DNA of 64,000 nucleotides. Source: Taklimakanibacter sp021828105 (GTDB taxonomy: Bacteria; Pseudomonadota; Alphaproteobacteria; Rhizobiales; Aestuariivirgaceae). The stretch covers positions 248,001 to 312,000 of the forward strand of contig JAKATG010000001.1 in assembly GCA_021828105.1 (NCBI GenBank), read 5' to 3'. Below are positions 58,137 to 64,000 of this stretch, one piece after another. How positions within the stretch are numbered: the stretch's first letter is position 1; each line of letters opens with the position of its first letter. The position numbers and the translations under genes are program-made. Under the pieces are notes generated by a model. The model worked only from the letters and a program-made list of their open reading frames with translations, ran no database searches and was not told the origin of the DNA.

Positions 58137-59549
58137 ATGAATATCGCGGTCACGGCGGATGAGGGGCAGGCTTTCGACGTCGTGTCCCCCGTGGACGGCA
58201 AAGTCTACATGAAACGCCGCTATGCCGGCGCGCGCCAGATCGAGGCGGCGCTCCGGCGCGCCGAGGCGGCCGCCAAAGACTGGGCCAGGACGCCCATCGC
58301 CGAACGCCTCGCCCTCGTCGATCTCTTCGGCGAAGAGATGGCCAAGCGCAGCACCCGGCTCGCCGAAGCCCTCGCCTGGCAAATGGGAAGGCCCTTGTGG
58401 CAGGCCGACGAGACGCCGCGCCTCAGGCTGGTCGGCGAGCTCATTGGGCAAGCGGCGGGGGCGCTTGCTGATGAGGAATATGAAGCCGATCCCGGCATCC
58501 GCCGCTTCACCCGCCGCGTGGCGCACGGCGTTACCCTGTCGATCTGTGCCTGGAACTATCCGGTGGCGATGCTGGGCTATCTGGTGTCGGCCCCGCTCGT
58601 CGCCGGCAATGTCGTGCTCCTCAAGCATTCGCCGCAAACGCCGATCATCGCCGACATCGCGGCCGAAGCCTTCGCGGCGGCGGGCGGTCCCGACGGCGTC
58701 TTCCAGGCGCTCGACATGACCCATCCCGACGCCGAGGGCCTGATCGGCTCGGGCCGCCTGCGCGCGGTCCATTTCATCGGATCGGTCGCGGGCGGCCGGC
58801 AGGTCCATGCCGCGGCCGCCGGCACCTTCACCCATGTCCATCTCGAGCTCGGCGGCAAGGATCCCGCTTATGTCCGTCCCGATGCCGATCTCGACAAGGC
58901 GATCCCGCTCCTGATCGAAGGCGCCTATTCCAATGCCGGGCAATCCTGCTGCTCGGTCGAGCGGCTCTATGTGCACGAGGCGATCGCCAAGCGCTTCATC
59001 GACGCCTTCACCGCGCAAGCGGCGCAGGTCACGATCGATCATCCGATCACCGGCAAGTCTTATATTGGTCCGGTCGTGAGCAGCGGCGCCGCCGGCACGA
59101 TCCGCGGCCATATCGAGGACGCGCTGGCCAAGGGAGCGAAACGCATGATGCCGCCCGGACGGTCACGCGCCGGGGATTTGGGCGAGGCCTATGTCGAGCC
59201 TGAGGTCCTCATCGGCGTCGATCATCGCATGCGCGTGATGCGCGAAGAGACCTTCGGTCCGGTGGCGGCGATCCAGATCGTCCGTGACGATGCCGAGGCC
59301 GTTGCCCTGATGAATGACAGCGAATATGGGCTCAGCGCCAGCATCTGGACGGGAGACCATGAGACGGGATTGCGGCTCCTCGATGAGGTCGAGGCAGGCA
59401 CGGTCTATCTCAACCGCTGCGATCATGCCGATCTCTATCTGCCCTGGGGCGGCGTCAAGAATTCGGGCCTCGGCCGGATGAACGGCCGCGAGGGCTTGAG
59501 GCAAGCAAGCGATATCAAGGCCTATCATGTCCGCACCGAATTTGTCTGA
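58137..59549 (+). CDS. Aldehyde dehydrogenase family protein
   Basis: A 470-residue NAD(P)+-dependent aldehyde dehydrogenase. Asn of the oxyanion site in AWNYPVAM (about 143-150), catalytic Glu in LELGGKDPAY (about 240), catalytic Cys in AGQSCCSVER (about 275), the EETFGPV motif, and NSGLGRMNG near the end are all present. A ribosome site (ggaaaggg) precedes 58137. The gene is first of a run with a 23-base overlap to the amidohydrolase gene, so the enzymes are coupled. It would oxidise an aldehyde made by the SDR or released by the amidohydrolase. Confidence 0.93.
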   Translation: MNIAVTADEGQAFDVVSPVDGKVYMKRRYAGARQIEAALRRAEAAAKDWARTPIAERLALVDLFGEEMAKRSTRLAEALAWQMGRPLWQADETPRLRLVGELIGQAAGALADEEYEADPGIRRFTRRVAHGVTLSICAWNYPVAMLGYLVSAPLVAGNVVLLKHSPQTPIIADIAAEAFAAAGGPDGVFQALDMTHPDAEGLIGSGRLRAVHFIGSVAGGRQVHAAAAGTFTHVHLELGGKDPAYVRPDADLDKAIPLLIEGAYSNAGQSCCSVERLYVHEAIAKRFIDAFTAQAAQVTIDHPITGKSYIGPVVSSGAAGTIRGHIEDALAKGAKRMMPPGRSRAGDLGEAYVEPEVLIGVDHRMRVMREETFGPVAAIQIVRDDAEAVALMNDSEYGLSASIWTGDHETGLRLLDEVEAGTVYLNRCDHADLYLPWGGVKNSGLGRMNGREGLRQASDIKAYHVRTEFV

Positions 59550-60351
59550 GAGCGAAAGGTCGGCGCTGGCGGAAGCGGCGGTCACGCTTGGCGGCGGCAG
59601 CGGCGCCCTTGCGCCTTTGCTTCTCCTCTGTGAGCATGCCGGCAACGAAGTGCCGGCCCCCTGGCGCGATCTCGGTCTTGCCGCCCCTTTCCTCGCCACG
59701 CATTTTGCCGGCGACATCGGCGCCGGCGCCTTGACCAGGCTCATGGCGGCCCGGCTCGGCGCGCCTTTCGTGCTGGGGAATTATTCGCGGCTGTTTCTCG
59801 ACCTCAACCGGCATCCTTCGGACTGGGACTGCCACAGGCCCGATATGGGCGGCATACCGATCCCCGGCAATCGCGACATCGCGGCCGCCGACAAGGCCTT
59901 GCGCGAGGCGATCGCGCGAGTGCCGTTCGACAGGGCGGTGAGTGGATTGCTGGCGGCGCGGCCGGCGGTGGTGTCGGTGCACAGCTTCACACCGGTGATG
60001 GGCGGCAAGGAGCGTGGGACCGAGATCGGCGTGCTGTGGCGCGAAGAATGCCGGATGGGCGCCGTAGCACTTGAAAGCCTGCGCCGGCATGGCGGCTTCG
60101 TCATCGGCAGCAACGATCCCTATGACTGGCATAGTTCGGAGGGCCATACGCTCAACCGGCACGGGCTCGACCTTGGCCTCGCCTGCCTCTATCTCGAGAT
60201 CCGCAACGATCTCCTGACGAGCGATGAGGAACGCCGGAAAGTGGCGGACGCATTGGTTCCGGCACTCGAAGCTGAGATCCGGTTCATGGACTTGAGATCG
60301 CCAGGAGCGATAGAAGAGCCTTTGCCGGCGACGAAAGGGAGCATTGCCTGA
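59527..60351 (+). CDS. N-formylglutamate amidohydrolase family protein
   Basis: A 274-residue zinc hydrolase of the N-formylglutamate amidohydrolase (HutG) fold. LLLCEHAGNEVPAPW (about 32-46) carries the metal-binding His and Glu; further segments are FAGDIGAGALTRLMA, NYSRLFLDLNRHPSD, SVHSFTPVM (second His) and NRHGLDLGLACLYLEIRNDLL. It starts 23 bases before the end of the aldehyde dehydrogenase gene. No other hut genes are present, so histidine breakdown is unlikely and a different N-acyl or N-formyl substrate is inferred. Confidence 0.9.
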   Translation: MSAPNLSESERSALAEAAVTLGGGSGALAPLLLLCEHAGNEVPAPWRDLGLAAPFLATHFAGDIGAGALTRLMAARLGAPFVLGNYSRLFLDLNRHPSDWDCHRPDMGGIPIPGNRDIAAADKALREAIARVPFDRAVSGLLAARPAVVSVHSFTPVMGGKERGTEIGVLWREECRMGAVALESLRRHGGFVIGSNDPYDWHSSEGHTLNRHGLDLGLACLYLEIRNDLLTSDEERRKVADALVPALEAEIRFMDLRSPGAIEEPLPATKGSIA

Positions 60352-60949
60352 GGTGCGCGCGCAGACCGTCCTAGCCAAGATCCGCGAGATCAGAAAATCC
60401 AAGGGCCTCACCCTCGAAGAGCTGAGCCAGGCCTGCGGGCTCTCGGTCTCGCAGCTGTCCAAGATCGAGAACGGCAAGGCTCGGCTGACTTTCGATATCG
60501 CTTTGACGCTTTCGGGCGTGCTGAGGGTGCCGGTCACCGCTTTCCTGTCGAGCCCGGCCGAAGCCCCCATCGCGCGCCGGTCGATCACCCGTGCCGGCGG
60601 AGGCATCGTCCATGACACGCCGGGCCTGCGTTTCGAGGTGCTGTGCAGTGACTTCAAGGAAAAGCGAAATGTCTTCTGGCGCGTGGTGATCACCGCCCGC
60701 AGCCTCAAGGAGGGCGGCGGCTGGCGCAGCCATCCGGGCGAGGAATTCCTGCATGTGCTCGAAGGCAGGCTCAATCTCCATACCGAGCATTATGAGCCGG
60801 TGCTGCTTACACCAGGCGACAGCATCCTGTTCGATGCCGGCATGCCTCATGCCTATGTGGCGGAAGGGGAAACCGATGTCGTCGTGCTGATGTCGAACAC
60901 GGTGCCCAGCGAAGCCGGCCTGCCCAAGACGCCGGGGTCGAGGCGTTAA
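60344..60949 (+). CDS. XRE-family regulator with cupin domain
   Basis: A 201-residue regulator: helix-turn-helix (about 8-62: LAKIREIRKSKGLTLEELSQACGLSVSQLSKIENG in two pieces) and a C-terminal cupin (about 110-190: HPGEEFLHVLEGRLNL, LTPGDSILFDAGMPHAY) that probably binds the inducing metabolite. The start is TTG 60344, supported by aaaggga four bases upstream, or GTG 60353. TTG overlaps the upstream stop. By position it controls the catabolic genes on both sides. Cupin-HTH proteins commonly act on amine or amino acid pathways. Confidence 0.9.
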   Translation: MPEVRAQTVLAKIREIRKSKGLTLEELSQACGLSVSQLSKIENGKARLTFDIALTLSGVLRVPVTAFLSSPAEAPIARRSITRAGGGIVHDTPGLRFEVLCSDFKEKRNVFWRVVITARSLKEGGGWRSHPGEEFLHVLEGRLNLHTEHYEPVLLTPGDSILFDAGMPHAYVAEGETDVVVLMSNTVPSEAGLPKTPGSRR

Positions 60950-60952
60950 ATT

Positions 60953-60986
60953 TTTCCAAATTAGAAAATTTATTGCATTTTGGAAA
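60953..60986. promoter_or_regulatory. Candidate operator before the ABC importer genes
   Basis: Perfect 8-bp inverted repeat TTTCCAAA (60953-60960) / TTTGGAAA (60979-60986) with an 18-base A/T-rich centre, four bases after the regulator's stop. The motif TTTTCCA is shared with 58076, so the XRE-cupin protein may bind both. Confidence 0.5.
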
Positions 60987-61051
60987 GCCTGCTCCTAACA
61001 TTGCTTGTGGACGCCACGAAGAGCGTCGCGAGGAAAATCAGGAAGAGGGCC

Positions 61052-61813
61052 GTGCTGTCGATCGCCGACGTCAGCAAAAGTTTCACGGGCGTGCGCGCGC
61101 TGCGCGGCGTCAGCTTCACTTGCGCCAAGAATGAGATCCTCGGCCTCATCGGCCCCAATGGCGCCGGGAAATCGACGCTGGTCAATGCCATCAGCGGCGT
61201 CCTCAAGCCGGACACCGGATCGATCCGGTTCGATAACATGGAGCTTGCCGGCCGCGGGCCGGAATTCGCCGCACGGCTCGGCGTCGGCCGCACCTTCCAA
61301 AATCTGCGGCTCTTCCCCACGCTGACCACGCGCCAGAATATCGAGGTCGGCCTCATCACCTGCCGCCGCCACCGGCCGGATGTGGCGCGATCGATCGACG
61401 TCAATGTGCTGATGGACCAGTTCGGTCTTGCCGCCGACGCCGAGCGCCCGGCGGGAACCTTGCCTTACGGGCAGCAACGCCGGCTGGAACTCGCCCGCGC
61501 GCAAGCGCTCGGCGCGAAGCTGCTTCTGCTCGATGAGCCCGCCGCCGGCATGAACGACTATGAGACCGCGACGCTTGCCGCAACGCTCCGCGCCATCCGT
61601 GACAGAAGCGGTGCCGCACTTCTCGTCATCGATCACGATCTGCATTTCATCATGACGGTATGCGACCGCATCTGCGTCCTCGACATGGGCGAGGTGGTGG
61701 CGGTCGGCCCGCCCGAGGCCATCCGCCGCGATCCCAAGGTGGTCGAGATCTATCTCGGCGCCGCCGACATGAGCGAACAACAAACGAAACGGGAGGATAA
61801 GACATGGCACTGA
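61052..61813 (+). CDS. Branched-chain-type ABC importer ATP-binding protein (LivG-like)
   Basis: A 253-residue ATPase. Walker A GPNGAGKST (about 34-42), RTFQNLRLFP Q-loop region, signature-like LPYGQQRRLELARA (about 136-149), Walker B LLLLDEPAAGMN. The NLRLFP and PYGQQRRLE wording is that of LivG. The GTG at 61052 has a strong ribosome site (aggaaga, seven bases upstream); longer readings from 60980 run into the operator. Its stop overlaps the substrate-binding gene by ten bases. It works with the LivF- and LivH-like proteins encoded downstream. Confidence 0.93.
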   Translation: MLSIADVSKSFTGVRALRGVSFTCAKNEILGLIGPNGAGKSTLVNAISGVLKPDTGSIRFDNMELAGRGPEFAARLGVGRTFQNLRLFPTLTTRQNIEVGLITCRRHRPDVARSIDVNVLMDQFGLAADAERPAGTLPYGQQRRLELARAQALGAKLLLLDEPAAGMNDYETATLAATLRAIRDRSGAALLVIDHDLHFIMTVCDRICVLDMGEVVAVGPPEAIRRDPKVVEIYLGAADMSEQQTKREDKTWH

Positions 61814-62960
61814 AGAGAGTTGCGCCGCTTGCGGCGCTGGCGCTCGCCACCTTGGGAGCGCCCTGGGCATCGGCCGCCGACACCGTCAAGATCGGCATCG
61901 CGGTGTCGCTGACCGGACCGCTGACGCCTTACGCCGAATCCGAAGGCATGCGCTGCATGGCCGAACGCGTGAACAAGGCGGCTGGCTCCGACGATCCGAA
62001 AGTGGAGATCATGGTCGAGGACAATCGCTCCGATGCGCAATTGTCGGTCTCGCTCGGGCAGAAATTCCTCGATGCCGGCGCCCAAGTCATCACCGGCCTG
62101 CCTTTCCCGGACGCGCTCATCCCGATGACGACCATGGCCCAGACCTATGGCGTCACCGTCTATTCGGCACCCAATACGCAGGTCGAGATGCAGGAGCTCG
62201 GCACCGACAATTTCATCGCCGGCGCCGTTCCCGATCCGATCAATGCCGCCGCCACCGCTGCGGTGGTCTACGGCAAGGGTGCGCGCAAGGCAGTGCTCCT
62301 TACTTCGGAAGATTCGGGCTCCTGGTCGGCCAAGCTGCCGATCTGGTTCGGCGAGGCCTTTACCAAGGCCGGCGGTGAGGTGGTGGGCAAGCTCAGCTAC
62401 AATTTCGGCATCTCCGACTGGTCGCCGCAGATCGCCAGCATCAAGGCGCTGCCCGACAAGCCCGATGTCATCCATGTGAGCGGCATATTGCCCGATGTCG
62501 GCATCCTCATTCGCCAGTTGCGCGCCAATGGCTATGACGGCTGGATCGCGGGCTCCGACGGCTTCGATGATCCTTCGCTCGAAGCAACCGTCGGCAAGCC
62601 GCAAGATCTCGACAAGGTGGTCTTCGCCACCCATGGCGTGATCGGCAATGGCGGCGCCATCGATCAGTTCCTCAAGGACTGCAAGGCGGGTGGCTTCAAG
62701 GTCAATGGCATCTTCGATGCGCTGGGCGGCGACATGGTGGCGGTGATCGCGGCGGCGGCGAAGAAGGCCGGCAGCGTCGACCCGGTGAAGCTGCGCGAGG
62801 CGATCCGTGCCCCCGGCGGCTATCCCGGCATCACCGCCGAGACCATCTCCTTCGCCGAGAAGAAGAGCTATCCGGTCAAGACCGTGCCGGTGATCGGCTT
62901 CAGCGAGGGCAAGCGCACGCTCATCACCGATGCCATGCCGCCCAACATCCCCTATCTGAA

Positions 62961-62964
<4 letters not shown>
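61804..62964 (+). CDS. Branched-chain-type ABC importer substrate-binding protein (LivK-like)
   Basis: A 386-residue periplasmic binding protein of the type I fold. Signal peptide MALKRVAPLAALALATLGAPWASA, then VKIGIAVSLTGPLTPYAESEG (split) and IMVEDNRSDAQLSVSLGQKF, GVTVYSAPNTQ, and a C-terminal half with KRTLITDAMPPNIPYLK. It captures the imported solute; this broad family binds amino acids, amides, urea or aromatic acids, so the ligand is open. It overlaps the preceding LivG-like gene and the following LivF-like gene, showing one transcript. Confidence 0.93.
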
Positions 62965-63695
<731 letters not shown>

Positions 63696-63701
63696 CGGGC
63701 G

Positions 63702-64000
63702 ATGGACTATGCGATCCAGCAGATCCTCAACGCGCTCGCCTTCGGCTCGGAATATGCGCTGATCGCGCTCGGCCTGGCGCTCGTCTATTCGATCATGAAC
63801 CTCATGAATTTCGCCCATGGCGAGATCATCGCCTGTGCGGCTTATTCGATGTATCTGGCCCTCCTCATCGGGATCGGATCGCCCTGGCTCATCGCCCCCA
63901 TCGCCATCGCTTCCGGCGCTCTCGTCGCCATGTTGTTCGAGCGGATCGCCTTCCGCCCGGTGCGCCATTCGCCCACCACCACCGGCCTCCTCACCGCGCT
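63702..64000 (+). CDS. Branched-chain-type ABC importer permease (LivH-like), cut by window edge
   Basis: The first about 99 residues of a membrane permease: ILNALAFGSEYALIALGLAL, the family signature SIMNLMNFAHGEIIACAAYS (about residues 27-46), and ERIAFRPVRHSPTTTGLL. These are LivH features. The ATG at 63702 lies six bases after the LivF-like stop. The rest, and a presumed LivM-like second permease, lie beyond 64000. Confidence 0.93.
   Translation, partial: MDYAIQQILNALAFGSEYALIALGLALVYSIMNLMNFAHGEIIACAAYSMYLALLIGIGSPWLIAPIAIASGALVAMLFERIAFRPVRHSPTTTGLLTA

Overview
The window is GC-rich, gene-dense chromosomal DNA from an alphaproteobacterium, most likely of the order Hyphomicrobiales (Rhizobiales). 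The evidence is the CtrA cell-cycle set (ctrA, chpT, sciP), an EipA/DUF1134 envelope gene beside chpT and ctrA as in Brucella, GANTC (CcrM-type) sites upstream of ctrA, a GTTC-N7-GTTC alphaproteobacterial LexA box on dinB, two phospholipid N-methyltransferase-type genes, and short palindromic repeats of the type scattered through rhizobial genomes. I cannot name a genus. There is no phage, insertion sequence or CRISPR array; the accessory content is two toxin-antitoxin pairs and some orphan enzymes.

Layout. 1-4.4 kb: end of an acyl-CoA synthetase, small proteins, a MarR regulator and a cold-shock protein. 4.4-11.8 kb: a four-PAS diguanylate cyclase, a membrane-anchored coiled-coil protein, then eipA, cysQ, chpT, ctrA and a FliJ-like gene. 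11.8-17.2 kb: an overlapping operon of a KefF-like oxidoreductase, a Kef-type K+/H+ antiporter, a class IV aminotransferase and a sulfotransferase-like protein, preceded by rsgA. 17.5-24.5 kb: TylF-like methyltransferase, TfoX-N protein, sciP divergent from mnmA, two phospholipid methyltransferase-type genes, an ABC-2 exporter and a TauD-like dioxygenase. 24.7-29.6 kb: YdeI-like protein, tRNA-Met, a PQQ-type sugar dehydrogenase coupled to cytochrome c, an SDR, a secreted protein and a RelE/XRE toxin-antitoxin pair. 29.7-36.3 kb: a LuxR-type LAL regulator, an orphan PaaK-like ligase, a RES/Xre toxin-antitoxin pair split by a palindromic repeat, and an adenylate cyclase. 36.4-47.7 kb: dinB with its SOS box, ChaC, MBL-fold protein, MFS transporter, an ornithine-cyclodeaminase-like gene with a divergent Lrp regulator, fatty-acid hydroxylase, and a two-component system. 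47.8-56.9 kb: glutamine-synthetase-like enzyme and a two-gene unit of a very large membrane diheme cytochrome and a 1547-residue GMC-oxidoreductase/patatin fusion. 57.3-64 kb: a catabolic cluster (SDR; aldehyde dehydrogenase, N-formylglutamate amidohydrolase family protein, XRE-cupin regulator, branched-chain-type ABC importer running off the right edge).

How the parts work together. ChpT and CtrA are consecutive members of the cell-cycle phosphorelay, and SciP, 8 kb away, is the known CtrA antagonist; the sciP upstream region carries a near-consensus CtrA box and helically phased A-tracts, and the ctrA upstream region carries four GANTC sites and three GTTAAC half-sites, so both ends of this circuit have recognisable cis elements. 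The Kef pair is translationally coupled to two enzymes with no established link to potassium efflux. The least familiar system is the GMC-patatin fusion with its diheme cytochrome: an ester hydrolase, an FAD alcohol oxidoreductase and an electron-transfer protein placed as one transcription unit. The right-hand cluster looks like import plus oxidation of an unidentified amide or aldehyde substrate, with A/T-rich candidate operators for the XRE-cupin regulator at both divergent and downstream promoters.
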